A stretch of DNA of 51,856 bases from Eubacterium ramulus ATCC 29099 (GCF_000469345.1 NZ_KI271089.1:77833-129688), one strand, 5' to 3'. Positions 18,725-28,663 are shown, numbered from the stretch's first letter. Numbers and translations: made by a program. The notes: generated by a model not told the origin, from the sequence alone.

Positions 18725-20821
18725 TTATTGCCCGGAAGGCTCTCCTTCTGCAGACTGTGGTGCCTCTGTCGGCACTTCACTGTCCATGGACTCTGGTGTC
18801 TGTTCTACCTGAATGCCCTCTCCGGTAATACCAACACCTTCGTTGACACCCGTCAGTTCCTCATCCGGATAAATACCGAGATATGGTAATGCTTCCTTCA
18901 GAATTTCCCGCGCAATGCTCTGTGCATAATAACTGTGTGCCTGATCTTCGGAATTTGCTTCATCTACAACAACGTAAATCGCTACCTGCGGATTATCTGC
19001 CGGCACGGAACCTATAAAAGATACCAGGTATTTTCTGGCTGAACGCGGTAATTTCTGCGCAGTACCGGTTTTTCCACCCATAGAATAACCGTCCACTTTC
19101 GCTTTTTTACCGGATCCATTGACAATGACCCCCTGCAGATACTGACGGATCGTAGCCGATGTCTCCTCGGATATAGTCTCTTTGATCAGCGTCGGCTCAA
19201 TATTCTGAACTGTATTTCCGTTTGCATCAGTAATTTTGGATACCATATGCGGCTGATAATATTTTCCACCATTGATCAGAGAGCAGTAACCTGTTATCAT
19301 CTGGACCATCGTAACATTGTAACTTTGTCCGAAAGAATTCGTTGCAAGATTGATAGTACTCAGCTGATCTTCCGGATAAATCAGAGAATCTGTCCGTGCC
19401 TCTCCCGGAAGATCAATATTTGTCTTTAAGCCAAAATTAAAAATGTGCTGATACCGGCTGAAATTAGCTGGCCCGATGGCATAAGACATCTGCATCAACG
19501 CATCATTACAGGAATTCTCCAATGACTGCTGAATTGTTTCAACCCCATGGCCTGCCCGCTTGATACAACTGATATGATGTCCGGAAATCGTCTCTCCACC
19601 ATCACAGTAATAAGTCTCATTACCGGTCAGGGTTCCGCTGTCCAGTCCGGTAGCCACCGTAAAAGGTTTTGCCGTAGATCCAGGTTCATAAGTGGAAGAA
19701 ATACAGAAATTATTCCATACCTGATTTAACTGTGCCGTATTCCGTATATTGCTTAACTGATCCTCCGTGTAATGTTCACTTAAGGCAGCATTCCACGCTT
19801 CTTCCGTCATTGCATCAATGGTATCTGTATCATAGTATTTCTTTAATTCTATACGTTCTGCCTGATGAATCGCCTTTGTGCTCTCATCTGCGGAAAGGTA
19901 ACGCAACGTATCCAGATTCCAGGGATTCTGAAGGCTGTATGTACGGTTTGTCGCCATAGCCAACACTTCTCCTGTGTTCGGATCCATCATGATAACACCG
20001 ATATTTTTGGCACCCTCATTCTGACCGTCCTTCATCGCATTATTGAATTCTGCAATTTTGTTTTCTGTGATAGACTGCAGGTTTGCATCAATGGTTGACA
20101 CCAATGTATTACCATCCGCAGCCTCTTTTACCTTGATTTCATAGTTGGAATCATCATTTACGTAACCATATTCTTTTCCGTCCACTCCATTGAGTGTCTC
20201 ATTATAATAATCCTCCAGCCCGCCAATTCCAACATTACCGGATGTCGTAAACCCAAGCAGTGTACTTGCCAACGTATCATACGGATGCTCCCTGATATAT
20301 TCTTTCTCAAACCACACACCCTTGATATTTTTCCCATTTTTTTCGTCATTTTGTAAATCCTCAAACTGCGCGATTTCTTCGTAAGGCAGCTTGTCCATGA
20401 CTTTATAATAACGCTTTTTCGGATTTTCACTGACGTATGCCCGAAGTTCTGTTTCGTCTACGCCAAAACACTGCACCATTGCCGCGATGGTCGGCTCCAA
20501 ATACTGTTCCCTGGATGTCAGAACACTGCAATCTAAAATGACATTGTAAACATCTGTACTCGTCGCCAGGACGGTCCCCTTTCTATCTACAATGTCACCC
20601 CTGCGGAACGGTATCGTCTTACTGCTGTATTCCTGCTGGTTCAGTATAATTCTTGCATACCTGTCCCCGCTTTTTAATTGTATATATGCCAAACGTCCCA
20701 CCAGTGCGATCAGAACTGCTATGATAATAAAAAATACAAACAGCATTTTTCCTTTCATTCTGGTGAGAAATTTGTATGTCTTTTCTGTCTTTTTAATTTT
20801 TTTTCGTCTTCCGGGTCTCAT
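18725..20821 (-). CDS. Class B penicillin-binding protein (PBP2B/SpoVD type)
   Basis: A 698-residue bitopic transpeptidase for septal or spore cortex wall. Seen: a Lys/Arg-rich start and membrane helix (about 25-48), dimerisation domain, transpeptidase with Ser382-Lys385 (GSTAK), SxN 437-439 (SCN) and KTG 584-586 (GGKTGTAQ), then an acidic Glu/Pro/Ser-rich tail without PASTA repeats. Extra sequence (about residues 300-370) between motif-bearing segments makes it longer than its neighbour. The ribosome binding site GGAGGAG precedes the ATG. ftsL lies directly upstream. Confidence 0.94.
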   Translation of the reverse strand: MRPGRRKKIKKTEKTYKFLTRMKGKMLFVFFIIIAVLIALVGRLAYIQLKSGDRYARIILNQQEYSSKTIPFRRGDIVDRKGTVLATSTDVYNVILDCSVLTSREQYLEPTIAAMVQCFGVDETELRAYVSENPKKRYYKVMDKLPYEEIAQFEDLQNDEKNGKNIKGVWFEKEYIREHPYDTLASTLLGFTTSGNVGIGGLEDYYNETLNGVDGKEYGYVNDDSNYEIKVKEAADGNTLVSTIDANLQSITENKIAEFNNAMKDGQNEGAKNIGVIMMDPNTGEVLAMATNRTYSLQNPWNLDTLRYLSADESTKAIHQAERIELKKYYDTDTIDAMTEEAWNAALSEHYTEDQLSNIRNTAQLNQVWNNFCISSTYEPGSTAKPFTVATGLDSGTLTGNETYYCDGGETISGHHISCIKRAGHGVETIQQSLENSCNDALMQMSYAIGPANFSRYQHIFNFGLKTNIDLPGEARTDSLIYPEDQLSTINLATNSFGQSYNVTMVQMITGYCSLINGGKYYQPHMVSKITDANGNTVQNIEPTLIKETISEETSATIRQYLQGVIVNGSGKKAKVDGYSMGGKTGTAQKLPRSARKYLVSFIGSVPADNPQVAIYVVVDEANSEDQAHSYYAQSIAREILKEALPYLGIYPDEELTGVNEGVGITGEGIQVEQTPESMDSEVPTEAPQSAEGEPSGQ

Positions 20822-20842
20822 TCTATCTCCTCCGAGAGTACA

Positions 20843-21334
20843 TTAGTTAGATGGAATTTCCCCATATTGATTCATATAATCACTGTTTTCCACAGAATAG
20901 TAACGAACCTGCTCACTCCCCGGCATGATCAGTCCCAGATTTTTGGCTGCTTCCTTGATCTGATCCAGATTCATGGTAGTCTCCAGACGTTTCTCTGCTG
21001 CCACATTATCTGCCTTTACCTCGGCAATCTGGCTCTCAATCGATGCAATATTTGCCATTCTGGTGGTCACATCTGACTGCAGATAGATAAAAATGGCACA
21101 GACCAGAAAACAGACAACCGTTGCAGCTGCAAGAAATGCTACATATCCGCGATCCATTGCCATGGCTCTCTGCTGATTCTGGCGGGCCGCATTTTTTCTC
21201 ATACGCTCCTGATGCAGCTGTTCTCTTGTTTTTTCTGCCGGCTGTACACTTCTGCCCGGCACACTCTCTCTTTGTCTGACTACATTGCCTTCAATATACG
21301 AATCCCGACGATAATGTCTGTCTCTACTTTCCAT
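20843..21334 (-). CDS. ftsL: FtsL-like cell division protein
   Basis: A 163-residue bitopic protein with a basic cytoplasmic region, one membrane helix (about residues 75-97, YVAFLAAATVVCFLVCAIF) and a short extracytoplasmic coiled coil (IASIESQIAEVKADNVAAEKRLE), the pattern of FtsL/septum formation initiators. Sequence identity in this family is low, so the call rests on topology and position between rsmH and a class B PBP. Start is ATG 21334 with AAGGTG upstream; a GTG four codons earlier is also open. Confidence 0.8.
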   Translation of the reverse strand: MESRDRHYRRDSYIEGNVVRQRESVPGRSVQPAEKTREQLHQERMRKNAARQNQQRAMAMDRGYVAFLAAATVVCFLVCAIFIYLQSDVTTRMANIASIESQIAEVKADNVAAEKRLETTMNLDQIKEAAKNLGLIMPGSEQVRYYSVENSDYMNQYGEIPSN

Positions 21335-21374
21335 TTTCTTATACACCTTCTGTTTTAATAATTATCTGTTTCTT

Positions 21375-22313
21375 TTATCTCCGCTCAAACACACGCAGTT
21401 TTGCACTTTTTGAACGTTTGTTATATTCCAGTTCTTCCTCCGATGGGAGAATCGGTTTGCGTGTCAGCATTTTCCCCAATGATTTTTTTCCGCATACACA
21501 CACCGGAAAATCCGGTGGACAGGTACATGGATTTTCATTTTTCTTAAAATTCGTCTTTACGATGCGATCTTCCAGTGAATGGAATGTAATGATACATAAC
21601 CTTCCTCCCGGATTCAGCATCCGGATCATCTCATCCAGTGAATTCTCCAGTACATCCAGCTCATGGTTCAACTCAATACGGATCGCCTGATACGTGCGCT
21701 TTGCAGGATGTCCTCCTGTAGCCCGGACTTTTGCCGGAATTGCCGCCCGGATGATTTCATTTAACTGACCCGTTGTCTCGATGGGTGCTTCCTGTCTGGC
21801 CTGAACAATATGCTTTGCAATATTTTTCGCAAACTTATCCTCTCCATAATCGCGGATCATCCGGTAAAGTTCCTGTTCGCTATATTCTGCCAGAATATCT
21901 TTTGCTGTCATAGCCTGACGCTGATCCATCCGCATGTCCAACGGTGCATGTTCATCCTTATAGGTAAACCCCCTTGCCGGTTCATCCAATTGATAGGAAG
22001 AAACCCCGAGATCCAACATAATACCGTCTACATTCTGAATACCGATCTCTCGGAGTCTTGCCGGCATCTCACAATAATTGCTTCTTATGATCGTCACTTT
22101 ATCTTTGAAAGGCTCCAGCCTCTTGGTCGCTGCTGCAATTGCGTCCGCATCCTGATCGATCCCGATCAGACGTCCCTGCTCAGACAGCCGGCTGCATATT
22201 TCATAACTGTGCCCGGCGCCGCCCAACGTACCGTCTACATAAATACCATTCGGATCAGTGATCAGATTTCCTACGGTTTCTTTCAGCAAAACCGACACAT
22301 GCGAAAAATCCAT
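21375..22313 (-). CDS. rsmH: 16S rRNA (cytosine1402-N4)-methyltransferase
   Basis: A 312-residue SAM-dependent methyltransferase (MraW) acting on 16S rRNA C1402. Seen: [10 protein letters not shown] at the start, the SAM site [38 protein letters not shown] and the C-terminal [12 protein letters not shown]. Start follows TAAGGAGG. It lies directly after mraZ as in nearly all dcw clusters. Confidence 0.97.
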   Translation of the reverse strand: MDFSHVSVLLKETVGNLITDPNGIYVDGTLGGAGHSYEICSRLSEQGRLIGIDQDADAIAAATKRLEPFKDKVTIIRSNYCEMPARLREIGIQNVDGIMLDLGVSSYQLDEPARGFTYKDEHAPLDMRMDQRQAMTAKDILAEYSEQELYRMIRDYGEDKFAKNIAKHIVQARQEAPIETTGQLNEIIRAAIPAKVRATGGHPAKRTYQAIRIELNHELDVLENSLDEMIRMLNPGGRLCIITFHSLEDRIVKTNFKKNENPCTCPPDFPVCVCGKKSLGKMLTRKPILPSEEELEYNKRSKSAKLRVFERR

Positions 22314-22377
22314 TTATCGCATTCCTCCTTAAAAATCTACTTTCCTGTGATAAAGCAGACAACCATTTTCTGTGCAG

Positions 22378-22827
22378 CTATATACTTAATCCCAACGCTG
22401 CCATATGTTCTGCCGCCTCATCCATATCTTCATACTCATTCTCGCCCAGCCAGCGTTCCTTACTCCAGATTTCCACCCGGTTCAGAACTCCGACTAACAC
22501 AACTTCTTTTCCGATTGCCGCAAAATCGCGCAAAACAGCGGGCAACAGTATTCGACCCTGTTTGTCCACTTCACAGTCAGCTGCACCGGCGAAGAAAAAT
22601 CTTGACAGTTTACGTGCATCTTTCGTTGTCAAAGGGAGTTCCCGGAATTTTGTCTCTATGATCGCCCACTCCTCATTCGGATACAAAAACAGGCAGCCAT
22701 CCAGACCCTTTGTCACTACAAATGTTTCTCCCAGAGCTTCGCGGAATTTTGCCGGCACAATCAGTCTGCCCTTGGCATCTACGGTATGATTGTATTCGCC
22801 CTTAAATCCGCGTCCCATTGAAAACAC
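22378..22827 (-). CDS. mraZ: Transcriptional regulator MraZ
   Basis: A 149-residue protein with two SpoVT/AbrB-like MraZ domains; each carries the DxxGR signature (DAKGRLIVP and DKQGRILLP). It forms ring oligomers that bind tandem boxes at the dcw promoter. The first codon may be GTG at 22827 or ATG at 22818; the latter gives MGRGFKGEYNHT. It is the first gene of the cluster, and an evident box array lies 50 bases upstream, indicating autoregulation. Confidence 0.95.
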   Translation of the reverse strand: MFSMGRGFKGEYNHTVDAKGRLIVPAKFREALGETFVVTKGLDGCLFLYPNEEWAIIETKFRELPLTTKDARKLSRFFFAGAADCEVDKQGRILLPAVLRDFAAIGKEVVLVGVLNRVEIWSKERWLGENEYEDMDEAAEHMAALGLSI

Positions 22828-22875
22828 CTGCCTTCCGTTCTATCAAAACGGTGCTTTGGTTATCCACAAAGTTAT

Positions 22876-22922
22876 CCACCTTATCCACTTTCTACCCTTT
22901 TGCACCACTTTCACCCACTTTT
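22876..22922 (-). promoter_or_regulatory. MraZ box array
   Basis: On the minus strand AAAGTGGGTG, AAAGTGGTGC, AAAAGGGTAG and AAAGTGGATA follow each other with an exact 10-base period, with degenerate GGTGGATAA and TGTGGATAA copies behind. This matches the tandem GTGG-type boxes bound by MraZ in other bacteria. The array begins just after the -10 element, a position suited to repression. Confidence 0.85.
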
Positions 22923-22928
22923 ATATAA

Positions 22929-22957
22929 ATAGTAAAACATTTATCCCTAAAAATCAA
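22929..22957 (-). promoter_or_regulatory. dcw cluster promoter
   Basis: TTGATT, exactly 17 bases, TACTAT on the minus strand, immediately upstream of the MraZ box array. Confidence 0.7.
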
Positions 22958-22978
22958 TAGGTATTTCCGCCCGGACAG

Positions 22979-23017
22979 CAAAAAAAATGCCTGAATGACA
23001 AGCATCCAGACATTTTT
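22979..23017 (-). terminator. Terminator downstream of the DUF1540 gene
   Basis: An imperfect stem (AATGTCTGGATG with CATTCAGGCATT on the minus strand) is followed by eight T residues. It separates the DUF1540 gene from the mraZ promoter. Confidence 0.7.
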
Positions 23018-23105
23018 CCCAAAAGTCAAACAAATATAGGAAAATTTCGTCGACATTTCTCGACATTTTAATGATTTTCTTCCTGTTCTGTAATCTCATA
23101 TCGCA

Positions 23106-23420
23106 TTACTTACAGCAAAAATCTGCACATTCGGTATCTTTACAATGGCAGGCCTGACTGCCACCGCCGATACCAATGCTGTCTGCACAGCATTTACACC
23201 CACAATTGTGTACGCAGCTTGTCGCCTCGCAGTCGATATCTACGGTACTGCTGGCCTGCCCGGTAGAATTACACATACTTCCGTTTCTCTCACGAAAGCT
23301 CTCACAGCAGGTATCACTGGTTCGTTTTGCATTAGAACCTCCCACAGTGATATCATCTTTGGAACAATAATGATCCTGATTATACAGGCAGCTTGTTACA
23401 GAACAATTCAATTGCGTCAT
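23106..23420 (-). CDS. DUF1540 protein, duplicated Cys-rich domain
   Basis: A 104-residue protein with two copies of the DUF1540 module: residues about 4-43 (CSVTSCLYNQDHYCSKDDITVGG ... CCESF pattern) and about 63-103 (CEATSCVHNCGCKC ... CADFCC pattern). Each copy has regularly spaced cysteines followed by an Ile-x-Val/Ile-Gly-Gly segment, expected to bind a metal ion. Function is unknown; the family is common in spore formers. A good AGGAGG-like site precedes the ATG. Its neighbour upstream, a SEC-C protein, ends in its own terminator. Confidence 0.88.
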   Translation of the reverse strand: MTQLNCSVTSCLYNQDHYCSKDDITVGGSNAKRTSDTCCESFRERNGSMCNSTGQASSTVDIDCEATSCVHNCGCKCCADSIGIGGGSQACHCKDTECADFCCK

Positions 23421-23505
23421 GGCAACTTCCTCCTTTTTCTTTCATACGAAGAAAGTGTGCGCATTTTTATTCTTTTTATACAAGAAAGTATGTTATTGTG
23501 TATGA

Positions 23506-23542
23506 AAATAAAAAACCTGTGGCAGAGGTTACTCCACCACAG
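23506..23542 (-). terminator. Terminator downstream of the SEC-C gene
   Basis: CTGTGG pairs with CCACAG around a GGAG/CCTC inner stem, followed by GTTTTTT on the minus strand. Confidence 0.75.
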
Positions 23543-23566
23543 ATCACAAAAATCTACATTTTTTTA

Positions 23567-24073
23567 TTATTTATTTCTGCCACAGCATTTTTTGTATTTC
23601 TTACCGCTTCCGCATGGACACGGATCGTTCGGATATACTTTTGTTTCTTTTACAACAGTGCCGGATTTCTTCTGCTCTGTGTATAACTGTTTTAATTTCT
23701 CCTCAGAGAAGATCTCTTTCCACTGTGGAAGCTCGTATAACCAGTCAGCCTTTGCTTCTACCATGTTTTTGTATAATTTTTCTTTATCGAAAGCAAGACT
23801 CACATGAGAATCTTCTGTCAGATCTTCCAGGTTGTTCGGAGTAACAAGACTCTCGTCGATACCATCCAGAAATCCTACCATAGCCATTACTTCGATCTCG
23901 AAACGCTCTGCCAGTTCTTTGACAGTTCCTTCTACTGCTTCATCCGGATTGGAGAGAAGTTTCTCATATACACTTTTCTCGATTGCGAAGTAGCGGCTCC
24001 AGAAATTCTGCAGCTGACCCCTGTCTGCTTTTTCATTAAAGGCAATTGCCTGCCAATCCTGTAATAATCCCAT
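23567..24073 (-). CDS. SEC-C zinc-binding domain protein
   Basis: A 168-residue protein whose C-terminus carries the SEC-C zinc motif [17 protein letters not shown], as in the tail of SecA. The first 120 residues are helical and acidic and do not match a family known to me; stand-alone members of this kind are common in Lachnospiraceae. Start is ATG 24073 (MGLLQDW) behind AAAGGTGG; the GTG inside that site is not a likely start. A role in protein export or quality control is possible but unproven. Confidence 0.85.
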   Translation of the reverse strand: MGLLQDWQAIAFNEKADRGQLQNFWSRYFAIEKSVYEKLLSNPDEAVEGTVKELAERFEIEVMAMVGFLDGIDESLVTPNNLEDLTEDSHVSLAFDKEKLYKNMVEAKADWLYELPQWKEIFSEEKLKQLYTEQKKSGTVVKETKVYPNDPCPCGSGKKYKKCCGRNK

Positions 24074-24177
24074 TATTTTTACCACCTTTTATTTTTTATT
24101 CATAAGTGCGATTTACTGCATGTTTTAGTATACCTCATATACACAGTGTTTGTAAACTGAATTTTTTTGAATAAATC

Positions 24178-24368
24178 TGCTGCCTGTGGTTACACTTTAA
24201 ACAGGCGGCAGATTCGACTTGAATTACCCCCATACAGTTTGCCGCCGGGCCGGCTTTCCGGCACAAAAGACAAGTTTTTTAACTTATCCTCCCCTATTAT
24301 TGTGAGAAAGTTCTCTCTTTCCCACGAAAAGATACCGCCACTGATCTGCTGACCGGTGACGGTATTTT
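24178..24368. other. Stem-loop-rich intergenic region between araA and the SEC-C gene
   Basis: No convincing gene. Several hairpins: CTGCCTGT with ACAGGC/GGCAG near 24179-24210, GCCGG repeats near 24240-24262, GTGaGAAAG with CTTTCcCAC (about 24301-24324), and ATACCGcCAC with GTGaCGGTAT (about 24330-24366) followed on the plus strand by six T residues. The last may be the araA operon terminator, although the better U tract is on the opposite strand. Confidence 0.45.
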
Positions 24369-24369
24369 T

Positions 24370-24455
24370 TATCTCAGTCGAGAAGACTCCCACTTCTGCA
24401 AGTGGTGAGTAATAACAAGTCTTTCTCAGGGGGAGTACAATCTCCGACTGAGATA
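24370..24455. ncRNA. Candidate three-way-junction RNA or DNA element after araA
   Basis: An 11-bp outer stem (TATCTCAGTCG with CGACTGAGATA) encloses two inner hairpins: one with AAGACT/AGTCTT and, nested, CCACTT/AAGTGG with a CTGC loop; the other GAG/CTC. It begins about 30 bases after the araA stop. It may be a structured RNA, a terminator variant or the end of an IS200/IS605-like or other palindrome-based element. Strand and function are not determined. Confidence 0.45.
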
Positions 24456-24485
24456 AACGCTCCGCGAGGATGTGCCTTCGACTTC

Positions 24486-25985
24486 CTACTTTCTGTAAGC
24501 AAGTGCATTCCAACGCAGTTCGTTCTTTAACTGGCGGATGGTTGTATCTTTGTCAATGTAAACAGCTTCAATACCCATAGCATCTGCCCAGTCTCCCATC
24601 TGCTCTGCTGTCAGATCGTAAGAGAATGCAGTATGATGCGCACCACCTGCGAGGATCCATGCTTCCGCACCTGTGATCAGATTCGGCTGCGGTGTCCAGA
24701 ATGCAGTTGCAACCGGAAGCTTCGGCATCGGTTTTTCTGTTTTCTTGCAGTCCACATCGTTGATGAGCAGACGGAAACGATCGCCCAGGTCAATCAGGGA
24801 AGTTGCAATACCCGGACCAGTCTTTGCCGTAAATACCAGACGGGCAGGATCTTCTCTGTCACCCATGGAAAGTGGCTGCTCCTTGATGCTGATCGGACCA
24901 TCTGCAATACTCGGGCAGACCTCCAGCATATGTGCTTCCAGTATGCCTTCTTTTCCCGGAACCAGATTATAAGTATAATCTTCCATAAAGGAAGTTCCTT
25001 TTGCATCTTTCATGCCCTGAGTCATAATCTTCATGACACGGACCATTGCGGCTGTCTTCCAGTCACCTTCTCCGCCAAATCCGTATCCTTTTTCCATCAG
25101 ACGCTGGATAGCCAGTCCCGGCAGCTGTTTTAATGCACCCAGATCTCCGAAATGCGTAACGATGGCCTGATAGTTTTTCTCCTCCAGGAAACGTTCAAAT
25201 CCAATCTCAATGCCAGCCTGTACTTCTACATGTTTACGGAATTCTTTCTCATCTCTTCCTTCTAACAGGATCTGATACTTGCTGTAATATTCCTCTACCA
25301 GTGTATCGATATCAGCCTGGGAAACTGCTGCAACTGCCTCTGCAATCTCATTTACCGGGTAAGCATCTACTTCCCAGCCGAATTTAATCTGTGCTTCTAC
25401 TTTGTCACCCTCAGTAACGGCAACATTTCTCATATTATCTGCAATTCTCATTACACGGACATGGCTGCTTTCTACAATACCAACTGCGGTACGCATCCAG
25501 GAACCGATTTTTTTCTGAACTGCTTCATCTTCCCAATATCCTACTACGATTTTACGCTCCATACCAAGACGGCTGAAAATATGACCATACTCACGGTCAC
25601 CGTGTGCAGACTGGTTCTCATTCATGAAATCCATGTCGATCGTATCATATGGAATCTCACGGTTGAACTGTGTGTGCAGGTGAAGCAGCGGTTTTCTGTA
25701 CTCCTGCAGACCAAGGATCCATGATTTTGCAGGTGAGAATGTATGCATCCACGTGATGACACCGGCACAGTTTTCATCGTTATTTGCCTCGTTAAATGTC
25801 TGACGGATCAGTGCGTTTGTGATCAGAGTCGGTTTCCAGACAACTTCATATGGAAGATTTCCGGATGCATTCAGTGCATTTACGATGATTTTTGCATGCT
25901 CGGCCACATGAGCGAGACATTCATCTCCGTATAAATCCTGAGAACCGGTACAAAACCAAAACTTATAATTTTTCTGCTGAATCAT
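24486..25985 (-). CDS. araA: L-arabinose isomerase
   Basis: A 499-residue enzyme converting L-arabinose to L-ribulose. Seen: the start KFWFCTGSQDLYGDE, GVITWMHTFSPAKSWI, the FGDLGALKQLPGLAIQRLMEKGYGFGGEGDWKTAAM region with catalytic Glu, TSFMEDYTYNL and GAWILAGGAHHTAFSYDL-like C-terminus (EAWILAGGAHHTAFS). Manganese-dependent in the family. The ribosome binding site AAGGAGG precedes the ATG. It is the last gene of an araB-araD-araA operon. Confidence 0.97.
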   Translation of the reverse strand: MIQQKNYKFWFCTGSQDLYGDECLAHVAEHAKIIVNALNASGNLPYEVVWKPTLITNALIRQTFNEANNDENCAGVITWMHTFSPAKSWILGLQEYRKPLLHLHTQFNREIPYDTIDMDFMNENQSAHGDREYGHIFSRLGMERKIVVGYWEDEAVQKKIGSWMRTAVGIVESSHVRVMRIADNMRNVAVTEGDKVEAQIKFGWEVDAYPVNEIAEAVAAVSQADIDTLVEEYYSKYQILLEGRDEKEFRKHVEVQAGIEIGFERFLEEKNYQAIVTHFGDLGALKQLPGLAIQRLMEKGYGFGGEGDWKTAAMVRVMKIMTQGMKDAKGTSFMEDYTYNLVPGKEGILEAHMLEVCPSIADGPISIKEQPLSMGDREDPARLVFTAKTGPGIATSLIDLGDRFRLLINDVDCKKTEKPMPKLPVATAFWTPQPNLITGAEAWILAGGAHHTAFSYDLTAEQMGDWADAMGIEAVYIDKDTTIRQLKNELRWNALAYRK

Positions 25986-26091
25986 AATTATATTCCTCCT
26001 TGTAAAATACTTCTACTTATTTAAATCCTGTATTTTTCATTCTGAAAATTGTAATTGTTGCATAACATATCTGCTATATTTTTCACAAATC

Positions 26092-26799
26092 CTATTTTTC
26101 AACATTCCCCTGTCCATAGTAGGCATTTGCACCATGTTTGCGGTAGTAATGCTTGTCCTGCAGTTCCTGCGGCGCCGGCTGATTCTGCGGATTGATCATT
26201 TCACAGCGAGCTGCCATCTTTGCCACTTCTTCCAGAACGACTGCATTGTGCACTGCCTCATGAGCATCCTTACCCCAGGTAAACGGACCATGATTCTTGC
26301 ACAATACCGCCGGGACAGCGGTGTAATCTTTGCCACGACGTTCAAACTCATCTGCGATCAGCACACCCGTATTGTATTCATATGCCTCGTCAATCTCTTT
26401 TTGGGTCAGATTGCGGACACATGGAACTTCCCCGTAAATATAATCCGCATGCGTGGTTCCATAACATGGAATATCACGCCCCGCCTGTGCCCAGCTTGTT
26501 GCCCAGGAAGAATGGGTATGTACAATACCGCCAATCTCCGGGAAACGATTGTAAAGTACCACATGAGTAGCCGTATCGGAAGAAGGATTATAGCGTCCTT
26601 CTACTTTATTACCCTGCAAGTCAACAACAACCATATCCTCCGGTGTCAGCAGATCATATTCTACTCCGCTCGGTTTGATAACAAACAGACCCGATGCACG
26701 GTCAATGCCACTGACATTTCCCCAGGTAAATGTCACAAGTCCATAGTTAGGAAGCATCATATTTGCCTCATAAACCTGTTTCTTTAATTTCTCCAGCAT
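26092..26799 (-). CDS. araD: L-ribulose-5-phosphate 4-epimerase
   Basis: A class II aldolase/adducin family zinc enzyme of 235 residues converting L-ribulose 5-phosphate to D-xylulose 5-phosphate. Seen: [19 protein letters not shown], the zinc ligands in [12 protein letters not shown] and the later His in the [14 protein letters not shown] segment. Start follows ATAGGAGG. Lies between araB and araA with short gaps. Confidence 0.96.
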   Translation of the reverse strand: MLEKLKKQVYEANMMLPNYGLVTFTWGNVSGIDRASGLFVIKPSGVEYDLLTPEDMVVVDLQGNKVEGRYNPSSDTATHVVLYNRFPEIGGIVHTHSSWATSWAQAGRDIPCYGTTHADYIYGEVPCVRNLTQKEIDEAYEYNTGVLIADEFERRGKDYTAVPAVLCKNHGPFTWGKDAHEAVHNAVVLEEVAKMAARCEMINPQNQPAPQELQDKHYYRKHGANAYYGQGNVEK

Positions 26800-26874
26800 G
26801 ATAAAATCCTCCTATCTTCCACTCCTGTGTCTATACAAAATGATCAAAATTTACGATCTGACTTATCGTATTTT

Positions 26875-28476
26875 TTATCGCAGCTGTTCTACTGCCGCAC
26901 GCTCAATGGCAAGACCCTTTTTATAATCTGTCATAAACTGTTCAAATCCTTCCACATCGGCTGCATCCGGCTGTATCACACTGCCTTCCTCGCCATGGAA
27001 TACTTTTGCATTCAGATATTCCGGAAGTGTCTCACCTTCCGCTTTCTGTTGCATATACGATGCAAGAATTGCAATTCCCCATGCACCGCCCTCACCGGCT
27101 GTCTCCATTACGAACACCGGAGTCTGCATTGCAGCTGCCATAATTCGCTGTCCTACCCCTTTGGTCAGGAAGAGACCACCATGGCCCAGCATCTTGTCAA
27201 TCTGCACTTGCTCTTCTTTTACCAGAATATCCATACCCACTTTCAGGGCACCGAGGGAAGTCATCAGATGCACCCGCATAAAGTTTGCCAGACTGAACTT
27301 GCTGTCCGGTCTGCGGACAAACAGCGGACGTCCCTCTTCAAATCCGGTAATACTCTCGCCCGAAAAATAATTGTATGCAAGAAGACCGCCACAGTCTGCA
27401 TCGCCTTCTAACGCTTTACGGTACAGTGTTCCGTAAAGTGTATCCATATCCGGTTTCACTCCGAAAGCTTCCATGGCTTCCCCAAACAGTCCGACCCATG
27501 CATTCAGGTCAGACGTACAGTTGTTGCAATGAACCATTGCCACTGGCTTTCCGTCCGGTGTGGTCACCATATCAATCTCTTCATAATATTTAGAAAGTGC
27601 CTGTTCCAGAACAACCATAGCAAATACACTGGTACCTGCAGATACGTTTCCGGTACGGACTGCCACACTGTTGGTCGCTGTCATTCCAGTGCCTGCATCT
27701 CCTTCCGGCGGACAAAGCGGAATACCTGCTTCCAGATCACCGGACGGATCCAACCATGCCGCACCTGTTTCCGTAAGAATGCCTGCCTGCTCGCCCGCTA
27801 CCAGTACCTCAGGGAAGATTTCCCGCAGTTTCAATGCCACGCCCTGTTCCTGTAATAATGCATCAAATTTATCGACCATGCTCTGATCATAGTCATTCTG
27901 CGTGGAATCAATCGGGAACATACCGGATGCTTCTCCGACACCTACGACTTTTTCTCCGGTCAGCATCCAGTGGATATAACCAGCCAGCGTCGTCACATAC
28001 TGGATTTCAGCCACATGTGGCTCTTTATTTAAAATTGCCTGATACAGATGTGCCACGCTCCAGCGCTGCGGGATATTAAAAGAAAGCAGTTCCGACAGTT
28101 CTTTTGCCGCATCCTCTGTCATCGTATTTCTCCATGTACGGAGCGGTACCAGAAGTTCATTGTCTTTATCAAATGCCATGTATCCATGCATCATACCACT
28201 GAAACCCATGGCAGCAAGCTGTGTCAGTGTCTCGCCATATTTTTCCTTTACATCCTGTTTCAGTCCCGCATAACAGTCCTGCAATCCTTCCCGGATATCC
28301 TTCAGACTGTAGGTCCAAATCTGATTTTCAAGGCGGTTCTCCCAACCGTGACTGCCGGATGCGATTGGATTGCCCTCCGGATCTACCAGAACTGCTTTGA
28401 TCCTGGTGGAGCCAAATTCCATACCAAGTACTGCCTTTCCGGATCGGATCACCTCTGCAATTTTTTCACGTTCCAT
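26875..28476 (-). CDS. araB: FGGY-family carbohydrate kinase, probable L-ribulokinase
   Basis: A 533-residue ATP-dependent sugar kinase. Seen: N-terminal phosphate loop [56 protein letters not shown], and the C-terminal [23 protein letters not shown] and [15 protein letters not shown]. Context with araD and araA gives the substrate, L-ribulose, although the sequence family also contains xylulokinases. First gene of the operon, transcribed divergently from the AraC-type regulator; ribosome binding site GGAGGGGG. Confidence 0.92.
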   Translation of the reverse strand: MEREKIAEVIRSGKAVLGMEFGSTRIKAVLVDPEGNPIASGSHGWENRLENQIWTYSLKDIREGLQDCYAGLKQDVKEKYGETLTQLAAMGFSGMMHGYMAFDKDNELLVPLRTWRNTMTEDAAKELSELLSFNIPQRWSVAHLYQAILNKEPHVAEIQYVTTLAGYIHWMLTGEKVVGVGEASGMFPIDSTQNDYDQSMVDKFDALLQEQGVALKLREIFPEVLVAGEQAGILTETGAAWLDPSGDLEAGIPLCPPEGDAGTGMTATNSVAVRTGNVSAGTSVFAMVVLEQALSKYYEEIDMVTTPDGKPVAMVHCNNCTSDLNAWVGLFGEAMEAFGVKPDMDTLYGTLYRKALEGDADCGGLLAYNYFSGESITGFEEGRPLFVRRPDSKFSLANFMRVHLMTSLGALKVGMDILVKEEQVQIDKMLGHGGLFLTKGVGQRIMAAAMQTPVFVMETAGEGGAWGIAILASYMQQKAEGETLPEYLNAKVFHGEEGSVIQPDAADVEGFEQFMTDYKKGLAIERAAVEQLR

Positions 28477-28638
28477 CTGTTTCCCCCTCCATCACTATGT
28501 TTTCGTATCATTTTCTTATGTTCTTATCATAAAACATTTCTGTCAAAAGCAAAAGAAAATTATTATCCAATTTATAGACATTTATTATCTTGTCAGTTAC
28601 AATAATAGTAATTTACAAAAACAGATCTGCCAAAACAG

Positions 28639-28663
28639 GTATAAATGTCATCGGCATTCATAC
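28639..28663. promoter_or_regulatory. Candidate operator in the araB/regulator divergent region
   Basis: GTATaAATG and CATTcATAC form a 9-base inverted repeat with one mismatch around a 7-base centre, in the 277-bp region between the divergent genes. A binding role for the adjacent regulator is inferred only from position. Confidence 0.35.

Noticed and set aside
24190-24513. Reading frame of about 107 codons between araA and the SEC-C gene
   Set aside because: It overlaps the araA end and runs through stem-loops; it has no ribosome binding site or family resemblance.
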